Part shown: one piece after another, positions 36,927-46,563 of the stretch
Numbering within the stretch: the first letter of the stretch is position 1
Layout of the letters: every line of letters starts with the position of its first letter
DNA from: Tanytarsus gracilentus
Lineage: Eukaryota > Arthropoda > Insecta > Diptera > Chironomidae
DNA: 64,000 nucleotides
Assembly (NCBI GenBank): GCA_038502055.1
Contig: JAXRKN010000037.1
Location: 6,356,501-6,420,500, forward strand
Reading direction: 5' to 3'
The notes under the pieces: generated by a model
Told to the model about the DNA's origin: nothing
Databases searched by the model: none
Seen by the model: the letters and a program-made list of their open reading frames with translations, nothing else
Made by a program: the position numbers and the translations under genes

Positions 36927-39333
36927 TTAAATTCTCGATGCGAAAGCGGGAGCTCGAGGAATCCTTGCAGGATTTTCAAGCTCCGATGCTCTGACATTTG
37001 AAATATTCCTGAGTGTTTCGACGCTCACCAGCTTTAAATGCGGCTCATCTGACAAGTGCCTGCAACCACCTAAATTCAGCGTTCTAATTCTCTTGCAATA
37101 AACTGCGATATAATCAAGTGAGAAGTCGGTTAGTTGATGGCATCTCGAAATATCGAGATTGACTAATCGCGGGAGCTTTCGAGTGATTAACTCAATGCAT
37201 TTATCATTGATATTGTGGCATTCGGACAAATTTACAATCTCCAGTGCGGGACAATTTTCGACTAGTTCTTTGATACCTTGCAGAGAAATCTGTTGGCATT
37301 TACTTAAATTAATCTCTTTAAGTTCGGGAAGCTTGAAATTGTAGATGAGCGACACATCAGAAACTTTATTGCAACTGCCAATTTTAAGCACTCTCAAGCC
37401 ACGCAATCTCGCTATTGAATAATTTGACGTCTTTTGATCCTGAAGATTTATCTCTTTGGCTAGTTGTAGCATTGCTCGCTTCCGCATGGCATCCTCAACT
37501 ATTTCCCGCTCCGCTTTCGACTTCAATGATATATTAATTGGATTCTGTTGCCTCAACGGTTCTGGCTGATAAACACTTCCCGAGAGCAGCATATCACTTT
37601 CCAACTTTTCTTTCGTCTCAAATTCTTCAATTTTACTATCCATCGACATACCGGTAAGACCTGCATCCGAAATTCTCTCGCAGAGATTAAGATTGAGCTC
37701 TCTTAATAGCGTTAAGTTTTTCAGAATCGCTTGAATGCAAACATCGTCGACAATGTGAATGCAATAGCTTAAATCGAGCACTCGTAGATTGGGAAAGTTT
37801 TCAGTTACTTTTATGATTGCTTCTTCACTAATGTTCAAAGCCGACAAATAAAGTTCTCTCATAATTTCACTCCTTCGAGAGGCAATTCCATCGGTTAACG
37901 ACGCACTTGTAATTGATTCACATTCGCTAATATCCAGTACTTGAAGTTGAGGAAGGTTAGCAATTAATTTAATAGAGATATCCGTCAGTGCTCGACACCG
38001 ACGCACTTTAAGAGATTTCAAGGACTTTAAGCACTCGCAAATATGCATCAGAGTCAAGTCAGTCAATCGAACGGTGAACGAGAGATCAAGAACACTCAAA
38101 TTTCTCTGCACATCAATAAAACTGATGATTCCTTCATTAGTCAATTGATCACACGATTTAAGATACAAATTTTCAAGCTGCATCTCTTTAATCTCGGCGA
38201 GTGTCTGCAATGCACTTCCATCGATTAGAGTTGAACTAAACGTCAACTCTTTAATTTTCTCGGCACGCTCTTTGAAAAATTTCTGAATATAATGAAACGT
38301 AAAAACGGTCTTTGATCCACATTCCTCATCGTGGCTGCCCGGGTAATATTTCTTGAAAAGTCCCTTATGAAAGGAAATTGTGTTGTTACTTAAATCGAGC
38401 GAAATCAAGTTCGGCATGGCATTCGTGATGCGATTAAATAGTAAATCTGTTAAGTGGCGATTTTGTGCGAGACTTAACTTTGTTATGTTCTCAAGTACCA
38501 AATCACCAGCACTTAGCAGTCGTCCGCTAATGAAAAGATCACTACATTGTTGTATTTGTAGTTGCCTCAAATTCTTTGTGCTCTTAAAAATTGACTGAAG
38601 CCTCCTCTCGCTGATATCGCAAGCGACAATTGATAGTGAGTCAATATCATCGCCGAATTGTCTAAAAAATTGATCACAGTCGTTGAACTCAACCTCATGA
38701 AATTGAATGTTTGGAAAGCTTCGAAAGCTCTCCATGAAATTTTTCATCGGTGCAATTTTATCACCAAAAGTTATCTTGTTAAAGTTTAATTTTGTGTCTT
38801 CAACAAAGCTGTAGTGCTCACTCGCCTCCAAAAATCGCTTGCACGCCTGACTCGCGTAAAATCTATCGATGGGAGGAAGGAACTCGAATATCTTTACAAG
38901 GATCTGCAATGACATTAAAATGGTTGTTAGTAAAGCGCGTCATATAGATAGTGAAGGTATTTATTATAAACATGTTTTTGCACATTTTTATATCGCGACA
39001 GACAAACTGAATTAATTTTTTTTGTTCAAATAAATTTCAGCGAATCACTTTAAACAATGATAAGATAATTGTGCCTGTTAATCTAATCCCATATAATCTC
39101 TCTTTGTGTCTGTTTTTAATGCGTCATAAAGTTCATCGGCGCTTAATTATAAACATATCGCTCATTAGAATATTTTATCGACCTTGACGGACTTTTTATG
39201 CTCTAAATTAATTTTTTTTGAGTGAGCATTCTAAGAAGGTCACATGATGGATTTTAAAAATCTAACGTACCTCCATTGGCAGTCTGTCTGCATAATTATT
39301 TCCACAATAATCCATCGAATTGAAGTTTGTCAT
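36927..39333 (-). CDS. F-box and leucine-rich repeat protein (FBXL type)
   Basis: Exons 39271-39333 and 36927-38903 join in phase 0 to 2,040 nt (679 aa). The F-box spans the junction at about residues 18-60 (LPMEILVKIFEFLPPIDRFY). The rest is a long array of AMN1/FBXL-type LRRs of about 26 residues with the C-x-x-L/I-T/S-D pattern (for example SYCIHIVDDVCI, SRCHQLTDFSLDYI, GGCRHLSDE). FBXL proteins are substrate receptors of SCF ubiquitin ligases: the F-box binds Skp1 and the LRRs bind the target. An acidic/charged insert of about 60 residues, around residues 440-500, interrupts the LRR array. The orthologue is not recognised, so no symbol is given. The first exon stays open upstream to an acceptor at 39364 (LAEDIRKVFS before the Met), so a longer N-terminus from a further exon is possible. 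Confidence 0.9.
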
Positions 39334-39909
39334 GCTGAAAACTTTTCGAATATCTTCCGCTAACTGTGAAAATTTATCCAATATTTATTTTTTTTTGGTG
39401 TTCTCTCTTCAATTGCGCACAAACGACTGTGGATATGAGAGAGAAAATATTACGGAACAGCTTGTTGGACTTGTATCAGTCTAATTCTGAGCGTGATGTC
39501 AACAGAAATCACCTGTTCGATTGGGTGTCGTGTTATTAAAAATTAAACTAGGCAATTTTAAAAATTTAAATTGAAGAGTTTAATGTGGAGTAAGTGAATT
39601 TAAGTTAATTAAAACTGGAACTGATGTGAAAGTTCTCTTTAAAGCGCTTAATTTTCCATTTTTAAGCATTAATCTAATAAATAAATTATAATTTTAGATC
39701 TTTGGATATGAAATAAATTAAAAGGAATAGCCATGCTGTCATGATAAATTTAATCCAACTTTTGACAACTCATCAAAATTAATAAAACAACGCCCGTATC
39801 ATAGCAGCCACATAAATAATTGTCTCTACATATATTCGCTTATATACAGGTGAGTTAAAGTTGAATAGATAAAACAGACGTCAGTTGATTAATTATTTAT
39901 TTTTCAGAG
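39334..39909. promoter_or_regulatory. Divergent promoter region: F-box/LRR gene and GalNAc-transferase
   Basis: 576 bp between opposite starts. For the plus-strand gene a short 5' UTR intron is visible: donor TATACAG|GTGAGT at 39849/39850 and acceptor TTTTCAG at 39907, only 2 bp before the ATG. A TTATATA string at 39840-39846 sits just before the donor. Confidence 0.6.
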
Positions 39910-41706
39910 ATGAAACGAAATCTACTAAAACTCACCAAGCTACTAATTTTTGCGTCAGCGACGTCGCTTCTCGTGATAGTTTTTATTAGAAGCTTAACAA
40001 ATGTCAAATTAACTAAAGATTTATTTCCACGGCCTGAAAAAATACAGCAGCACCCAAAAGTCGGTGGCTTTTTTGGTCGGCCTAGAAATCTTGATAATAA
40101 ACGTATTGATTGGCACAACTATGAGCTGATAGAGGAGGAGCATAAGAGAGTAGGCACTGGTGAGCATGGAAAGGCTGAGAAAAATGCAGAAAGCGAAAAA
40201 TCAAATGAAGACGCATTATTTCATCAAAATGGTTTCAATGCTTTATTGAGCGATAAAATTTCGCTTAATCGAAGCATCCCTGATATTCGACATCCCAAAT
40301 GTAAAGACAAAAAATACCTCACAGAGCTGCCATCAGTTAGTGTTATAGTGCCATTTTATAACGAGCATTGGTCGACACTTTTAAGAACAGTCTATTCCGT
40401 CCTAAATCGAAGTCCAAGTGAACTTTTAGCGGAAATAATTTTAGTGGATGACTGTTCAAAAAAGGATTTTCTCAAAGATAAACTCGACGACTTTGTGAGA
40501 GAAAATTTACCAAAAGTAAAAATTATTCACTTACCGGAGAGAGGTGGTTTGATTACAGCCCGACTAGCTGGAGCTAAAGCAGCCTACGGCGATGTGTTAA
40601 TTTTTCTCGATAGTCACACTGAAGCCAATGTTAATTGGCTGCCGCCACTCCTCGAGCCAATAGCTGAGGACTATAAAACATGCGTGTGTCCATTCATCGA
40701 TGTTGTAGCATATGACTCTTTCGAGTATCGTGCACAGGATGAAGGAGCGAGAGGAGCATTCGATTGGAAATTCTTCTACAAAAGACTGCCACTTAGAAAA
40801 GAAGATCTCATCGATCCTTCAAAGCCATTTCCAAGTCCTGTGATGGCTGGAGGATTGTTTGCAATATCAGCAAAATTCTTTTGGGAACTTGGAGGCTACG
40901 ATCCAGGACTTGATATCTGGGGTGGTGAACAGTATGAATTGAGCTTTAAAATTTGGCAATGTCATGGTACAATGGTCGATGCTCCATGCAGCAGAGTTGG
41001 CCATATTTATAGAGGATATGCACCGTTTGACAATCCAAGAGGAAATGATTTTCTCGCCAAGAATTATAAACGTGTTGCGGAGGTGTGGATGGACGAGTAT
41101 AAGGAGTTTTTATATGAGAGAAATCCAAAATACAGAACTATTGATGCCGGCGATCTTTCTATGCAGATTTCAATAAGAGAAAAACTCAAATGTAAATCGT
41201 TTGATTGGTTCATCAAAGAAATTGCGCCCGATTTAATGGAAAAATATCCTCCCGTACCGCCTCCTGATTTTGCAAGCGGTGCAATTCAATCAGAAGCTAA
41301 TCCAAGTCTATGTATCGATACATTAGGTAAAAGTTATGTCGGTCTCTACTTGTGTGCAAGTGACAAAGTAAATCCTCAAGGCAACCAAAATTTTTTGCTC
41401 AGCTGGCAACGTGACATTCGACAAAAAAATAGTGAACAGTGCTGGGATGTGTCGGAGTCGGGAAATGCAAAAGTTGCATTATTCGGGTGCCATGGCATGC
41501 AAGGAAATCAATTGTTTCGATATTTTTCCAATAGCAAGCAAATTCAGCACGTCATAACGAATCGATGTCTCGACACTAACCTTGAGAAAAGAGAAGTTTT
41601 TGTTAGTTCATGTGATAAATCAAATCCCAATCAAAAATGGATAATCGGATATGTTAATTCAACGGCAGTCAATGATTGGGAACATTCCGGGCTAAAATTA
41701 GTGTAA
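39910..41706 (+). CDS. Polypeptide N-acetylgalactosaminyltransferase (GALNT10-like), single coding exon
   Basis: 598 aa, intronless in the coding part. This Golgi type II membrane enzyme starts mucin-type O-glycosylation by transferring GalNAc from UDP-GalNAc to Ser/Thr. There is a short cytosolic tail, a transmembrane anchor at about residues 9-28 (LLIFASATSLLVIVFIRSL), then a stem to about residue 130. The family 27 catalytic domain starts with VSVIVPFYNEHWSTLLRTVY, has the metal-binding D-S-H at 234-236, and the GalNAc-T motif at about 337 (WGGEQYELSFKIWQC). A ricin-type lectin domain follows from about residue 458 (LCIDTLG.., CHGMQGNQLFRY, NRCLDTNL). The WGGEQYE variant and PCSRVGHIYRGY resemble the GALNT10 branch. 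Length matches the family. AATAAA lies at about 41824. Confidence 0.95.
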   Translation: MKRNLLKLTKLLIFASATSLLVIVFIRSLTNVKLTKDLFPRPEKIQQHPKVGGFFGRPRNLDNKRIDWHNYELIEEEHKRVGTGEHGKAEKNAESEKSNEDALFHQNGFNALLSDKISLNRSIPDIRHPKCKDKKYLTELPSVSVIVPFYNEHWSTLLRTVYSVLNRSPSELLAEIILVDDCSKKDFLKDKLDDFVRENLPKVKIIHLPERGGLITARLAGAKAAYGDVLIFLDSHTEANVNWLPPLLEPIAEDYKTCVCPFIDVVAYDSFEYRAQDEGARGAFDWKFFYKRLPLRKEDLIDPSKPFPSPVMAGGLFAISAKFFWELGGYDPGLDIWGGEQYELSFKIWQCHGTMVDAPCSRVGHIYRGYAPFDNPRGNDFLAKNYKRVAEVWMDEYKEFLYERNPKYRTIDAGDLSMQISIREKLKCKSFDWFIKEIAPDLMEKYPPVPPPDFASGAIQSEANPSLCIDTLGKSYVGLYLCASDKVNPQGNQNFLLSWQRDIRQKNSEQCWDVSESGNAKVALFGCHGMQGNQLFRYFSNSKQIQHVITNRCLDTNLEKREVFVSSCDKSNPNQKWIIGYVNSTAVNDWEHSGLKLV

Positions 41707-42378
41707 AAGCTCAAAAATTCTACAGATTGCTTTCAACTAATAGTTGTTACCTCTATCTCAACTCAACCCTTTTTTACTATCTGAATTTGTAAATAATTTA
41801 ATACAAGTTTGATTTATATGATGAATAAAATTGAATGAATTGTTTTTCAAATTGAATGTGTTTTCCCTTTTCATTTCCTACCTACTGCATTCACTTTTTA
41901 TTTTATACAATTTTCAGGTTTTTAAAATTTAATGATTTTCATGCAATATTTTTTGAGTAAATTGAAAGGTGCTTAAGTTTTTAATATTAATCTGTTCGAT
42001 TCCAATAATTATGTGCCAACTTTTTTAGACTTCGAATCTATTGAGAATGACTGAACTCAGCATAAATCACTTTTGATATCAGATTTCCCCTCATATGGAC
42101 AATTATGATGACAAATGCATTTTTTTCCCGCTTTGTTCTTTATGTAAAATAAATAGTAAATTAAAATTTGTATAAATTGCCATACTTTTGACGTGACACA
42201 TTCAGTCTTTAATAAAAAGCCGGTAAGCTTCGTTTAATTGTTTTCTCGATAAGAGTAATCGAATCTTTTAAGTTTATTTTAAACTTCGATATTTTTGATA
42301 AAATTGAGAGACAAATTGCATCCTTTACTCTCTTGGACATTGGCATTTCCACTGTGTGGCCACTGGCAGGGTCATTCT
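41707..42378. other. Intergenic, 3' UTR of GalNAc-transferase
   Basis: Contains the 3' UTR with its polyadenylation signal about 118 bp after the stop, then AT-rich DNA up to the second repeat element. No gene seen. Confidence 0.6.
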
Positions 42379-43444
42379 CTCATTTTTAGTGTAACCCACG
42401 AAGTGGTGTAACACTTATATGCGCCTGTTTCCGTCCGTCTGTCCGTCTGTCCGTCTGTTCCATCGAGATCTCGGCTCCTGAGATAGCTAGAGACTTCTAT
42501 TTTTAGCCATATGTTAGGTCTATGAATTTAGTTTCGGCAATTTTAGGAATTATGAGGGTCATGACCACAGGTCGTGCCATGGACAGCCCTAAATGCCATT
42601 TTTCACACACATTTCCTGTTATATGGCTTCATGTATGTCGTTGAACTCGTATTTGTATCAGGAATCGAAAGGCATTGATGATATTTGAGGAATGTCTATC
42701 ATGGCCATCCAAGAGTGCCACCAATGTCCATCACGGCCGGCCAGTAGTGCCCCTAATGTCCATTTTTTAAAAGTATGGCTTCATGTACCTCGTTGAACTC
42801 GTAATTGCATCAGGAATTGATTAGGATTGATGATTTTGAAGAATGACCGTCACGGCCGGCCATGTGTGTCCAAGTAATGCCTCTAATGTACTTTTTTTTG
42901 AAGTATGGCTTCATGTACCTCTTTGAACTCGTTATTGGACCAGGAATCGATTGAATGGATCTGAAAATGGAACACAATGGAAAATGGAACACAATTGAAA
43001 ACGGAACGCAATGGAAAATGGAACACAATGGAAAATGGAACACAATGGAAAATGGAACACAATGGAAAATGAAACACAATGGAAAATGGAACACAATGGA
43101 AAATGGAACACAATGGAAAATGAAACACAATGGAAAATGGAACCAAGAAAAAAAGAAACACAATGGAAAATGGAACACAGTGGAAAATGAAACACAATGG
43201 AAAATGAAACAAATGGAAAATGTAACACATGGAAAATGGAACATAATGAAAATGGAACACAGTGGAAAATGAAACAAATGGAAAATAAAACACAATGGAA
43301 ATTGAAACACAGTCGAAACACAGTTGGAAGCAATTTTGGGAAGCCTTTTGGGAAGCCAAAAGTGGGGCCAGAAGGGGAGCCAATACTGATCTGTTACAAG
43401 TGGGTTACGCGGCAACACCCACGTGTGGGTTTTGAAACATTTTT
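42379..43444 (-). mobile_element. Non-autonomous repeat element with internal minisatellite, copy 2 (inverted)
   Basis: About 1,065 bp, in the opposite orientation to the copy at 36.1 kb. Left terminal motif GTGTAACCCAC at 42389-42399, right GTGGGTTACGC at 43400-43410, followed by the shared outer segment reading GGCAACACCCACGTGTGGGT. Near the left end is a short GTCTGTCC-type run (about 42427-42460). This copy is longer because a segment starting TATGGCTTCATGTA, through the GAACTCGT string, occurs three times (about 42622, 42775, 42904). No transposase open frame. The divergence between copies shows they are old relative to the Mob2 duplication. Confidence 0.7.
42958..43320 (-). repeat. 17-bp minisatellite inside repeat element copy 2
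   Basis: About 20 units of GGAACACAATGGAAAAT, the reverse complement of the minisatellite at 36.3 kb, becoming degenerate toward 43,300. It is open in several frames on the minus strand and some on the plus strand, giving spurious 105-221-codon open frames that should not be annotated as genes. Confidence 0.9.
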
Positions 43445-43643
43445 TATTCATATTCTTCATTCTCTCATTTTTCAAATATCATTTTCATTGAAATTTCACA
43501 TTACATCTTTTTTTCGACTCGCTGAGCTATCAAGACAATTTTATTATGTTTTATTTTTATTCTAGCAAAAATAAACAAAATTATTCTTGAGATATTATAT
43601 TTCTATCGTGTCTTGTGTATTTCGTAGTCGGCGAAGACACCAC

Positions 43644-44098
43644 TGCACTCTCAAAAGAATTCTCTCAATTTTGTTCTTTTCATCTTGAACCGTCAACGAG
43701 TAAAGACCTATAAAAGTAAAAACGCTGAATATTTTTTTTTGCAATCGAATTTTCTTCAATTAATTGCAATTTAAACATTTTATTCAGGTTCAAAGAACTC
43801 AAAACAAAACTTTACAACGAAAAGAAGCTATAAAAATTACTAGAATCCAAAATAAACGACCACGTGCTCTCCGTGCACTCTCAAAAGAATTCTCTCAATT
43901 TTGTTCTTTTCATCTTGAACCGTCAACGAGTAAAGACCTATAAAAGTAAAGACGCTAAATATTTTTTTTGCAATCTAATTTTCTTCAATTAATTGCAATT
44001 TAAACATTTTCTTCAGGTTCAAAGAACTCAAACAAAAACTTTACAACGAAAAGAAGCTATAAAAATTACTAGAATCCAAAATAAACGACCACGTGCTC
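43644..44098 (+). repeat. Tandem duplication of a promoter/5' leader segment
   Basis: Two direct copies of about 225 bp, 43644-43869 and 43874-44098, separated by only a few bases. Identity is high: differences are a few substitutions and single-base indels in A or T runs. Each copy contains a CGTCAACGAG string, a TATA box, a pyrimidine tract ending TTCAG before GTTCAAAGAACTC, and the end CACGTGCTC. The second copy runs to 33 bp before the first ATG of the LRR-BTB gene. Confidence 0.9.
43939..43946 (+). promoter_or_regulatory. TATA box of the LRR-coiled-coil-BTB gene (second copy)
   Basis: TATAAAAG lies 193 bp upstream of the ATG at 44132, which leaves room for a start site near 43970 and a leader of about 160 nt. 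An identical TATAAAAG is at 43709-43716 in the first copy of the duplicated segment. Confidence 0.6.
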
Positions 44099-44131
44099 AC
44101 AATTTTCAACGTGCTTTCGCAAAAAAACATC

Positions 44132-45973
44132 ATGAACAGAGTTCCATGCAGATTGGTCGAATTTTTCCAAGAAAATATAGACATTGGAGCGGTTTCGGTG
44201 TTGAAAAAGTATATAAACTATGATTTTGTGCTCACTCTTGAAAACGGACCACGTGGCGTCCCATTTCGACATGATATGATGCAAGTAGTACAGTTTCTCC
44301 ATTGCCAGCTTAAAAGAATTCCGCGCTCAATCATCCTTCTCAATCATGTGCCCAACTTACAAACCCTCAAGATTGTCAATTCGCAACTCAAGGATATCAA
44401 GAAGGCAGACCTGAAAGGATTTGATCAATTAAAATGTCTCATCGTGATGAAGTGTGATATCGAGACGTTGCCTGGCGATCTTTTTGATCACACAAAAAAC
44501 ATGGAGATTGTCAACTTTAAATCGAACAAAATCAAGTACATCGACATGGGCATCATTTCGGCTTTCAGTCTTATGAGATCAATTAATCTCACGGATAATG
44601 TGAACATCAATATGCGTTTCGAGATTGGCTATGCTCAGCAAGGAAATTATGTCAGTTTTAATGAATTAAAGTGTGAAATTGCAGCACGATGCAATCGTCA
44701 TCAGGAAGGCCATCATGTGCTATCGAGGGTTGGATTTCGTGCATCATCGCCGAAATCAACAGATGGGTGGGAATCACCCAACGCTACATTTCCTGAGGAT
44801 GCAATTGATTTGGGCATACTTGAGGGTGATCATTATGAAGAGTTGAAAGAGAAAATTGATCAAGAAGCGAAATTAAGAAGATCTCTCAGGAATGAAATTG
44901 GAACTATTAACATTGCCTTAGAGGAACTCAAGAAGAATCAAATTCAACAAAAGAGTCAAGCCATTGATGAGCAGACAAAGTTATCAGATGCCAAGTTGAA
45001 TGAATTGAGCGAAACCCAAAAGAAGTTCAATGAAGATATTGATGAAAAATTTAAGATTATGTCTGATCAGGTGTCAGCAATGAGCAACGAACACACTGTC
45101 CAGCATAAGAAAATTAATGAATTAAAGGAAGGTAATAAGACTTACATGAAGGTAAATCAGGATGTGCTTAAGAAAATGAGTGATGAAATTTTGAGACTCA
45201 ACAAGAAATTCAACGATCAGCAAAAGGAGATTGACAGTTTGAAAAAGGCTGCTGGAAGTCAAAAGAAGGAAATTAAGGAGTTGAATCAACTTTGCGCTGA
45301 CAACAAGAAAAAACTTATTGAGAACGAGACGACAGTTAAGGAAGAAATTTCTGAACTCTGGAAGAAATGTGAAGCTCAAAAAGGCGAAATGAGTCTCATT
45401 GTTCAAAGCCATCTCGCGGTTTTAAACGAAGAGCTTTCAAAGAAAATTGAACAAGTTCCAGCGAAGCGAAGACGAACAAATGAAGATTATCAAGTCATCA
45501 TTGGTGCTGCAGAATTCCAAATTCATAAGCCAATTCTTCTCGCTCACTGCCCAAAAATTGCGGACATGGTGAGAGAAAATCCAAAACTGGAAACTTTCGA
45601 GTTTAAGGAAGAGGAAATCTCAATCGAGTCGTTTAAGGAGATTTTCAATTTCATGTATATTGGCATCGCTCCAAGCCCGCAGTCGAACTTAATTTCGCTC
45701 TATTCTGCCACCAACTACTTGCAGATGAATGCCCTTGGAACAATCATTGCCGGGATGCTGAGGGATAAAATTACACCCGACAACGCGTTTGAAGTTCTCA
45801 TTTTTAGCAATGAGTTTGGAAAGGAAGAGCTTAAAATGAGAGCATTCGAGGAGTTTTCAAAGAACTTTCCAAATCAAATTCTCATCCCTGAAATTGCATC
45901 GCAGCCTCAGGTTCTTGCGAAACTCAACGCAATGCGAATGGAAGTGGAAAATATTCTCAGCCAAATTAATTAA
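44132..45973 (+). CDS. LRR, coiled-coil and BTB domain protein, intronless
   Basis: 613 aa from the first in-frame ATG (MNRVPCRLVEFFQEN); the frame is open a little upstream but only from a GTG. Residues about 35-170 look like divergent leucine-rich repeats (VPNLQTLKIVNSQLKDI, LKCLIVMKCDIETLP, MEIVNFKSNKIKYID). Residues about 235-445 are heptad-rich coiled coil (Lys/Glu/Gln). A basic cluster KRRR at about residue 450 could be a nuclear signal. A BTB/POZ domain follows (YQVIIGAAEFQIHKPILLAH.. to about residue 560) with a BACK-like helical end. BTB domains dimerise and often bridge Cullin-3 ligases to targets, and LRRs could bind those targets; that role is inference. This domain order is not one I know from a standard family. 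The gene has a TATA promoter duplicated in tandem. Confidence 0.85.
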   Translation: MNRVPCRLVEFFQENIDIGAVSVLKKYINYDFVLTLENGPRGVPFRHDMMQVVQFLHCQLKRIPRSIILLNHVPNLQTLKIVNSQLKDIKKADLKGFDQLKCLIVMKCDIETLPGDLFDHTKNMEIVNFKSNKIKYIDMGIISAFSLMRSINLTDNVNINMRFEIGYAQQGNYVSFNELKCEIAARCNRHQEGHHVLSRVGFRASSPKSTDGWESPNATFPEDAIDLGILEGDHYEELKEKIDQEAKLRRSLRNEIGTINIALEELKKNQIQQKSQAIDEQTKLSDAKLNELSETQKKFNEDIDEKFKIMSDQVSAMSNEHTVQHKKINELKEGNKTYMKVNQDVLKKMSDEILRLNKKFNDQQKEIDSLKKAAGSQKKEIKELNQLCADNKKKLIENETTVKEEISELWKKCEAQKGEMSLIVQSHLAVLNEELSKKIEQVPAKRRRTNEDYQVIIGAAEFQIHKPILLAHCPKIADMVRENPKLETFEFKEEEISIESFKEIFNFMYIGIAPSPQSNLISLYSATNYLQMNALGTIIAGMLRDKITPDNAFEVLIFSNEFGKEELKMRAFEEFSKNFPNQILIPEIASQPQVLAKLNAMRMEVENILSQIN

Positions 45974-46563
45974 AATTTAATGAATTATGTTACTATTTCT
46001 GAAATTTAGAGCGAACTCCTTTTAAAAAGTGAAATCACTTTTATTATTTTTCGTCGCCCTAGTACCTCCGCGTAATGCACAATAATGTTGGTATGTGAAA
46101 GTGAAATCAACTGAAAATAAATTGTCCTCGTCACAAACATTAGACTATTTTTTTTTGAGAGAATGCACTAAATTATGCATGGGAACAAAAGCAAAATCGA
46201 GGTTGTTATCGATCAAATATCTACGCTTAAAAAAAGTCATTGCATCGTCGAAAGTTAGAGAGTAAAGTTGAGCCGATAAATGCGTGCGAATTTAAAGCAA
46301 AAAATAAATCAAAGCAATCCATGAATTGTGCGATTTGTTATAGAACGAAATTAAAAGCAAAAAAAGAAAGTTGTCGAAAGTAAAAGTGAAATTGACTCCA
46401 AAGAGGCTCCCCGAAAAAAAAAATATAAAAATAAATTTTGTTGCCCGTGACAACGAGAAACAAAACAAAGCTTCGATTTTCTCCATTTTTTTCGCTCGCC
46501 AGCTGAAAATTTTCGCAACACAAAAGTTGTTGTGACACACTGCTGCGTAAAAATTGGTGAATT
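45974..46563. other. Intergenic: LRR-BTB 3' end and lebercilin promoter
   Basis: AATAAA near 46115 fits polyadenylation of the LRR-BTB transcript. The rest should contain the lebercilin promoter. Antisense open frames at 46292-46652 have no recognisable similarity. Confidence 0.55.

Noticed and set aside
42810..43565. Long open frames (up to 221 codons) on both strands
   Set aside because: They run over the inverted minisatellite copy; repetitive translation only.
44069..44302. Minus-strand frame opposite the start of the LRR-BTB gene
   Set aside because: Shadow of the coding strand, no similarity or promoter.
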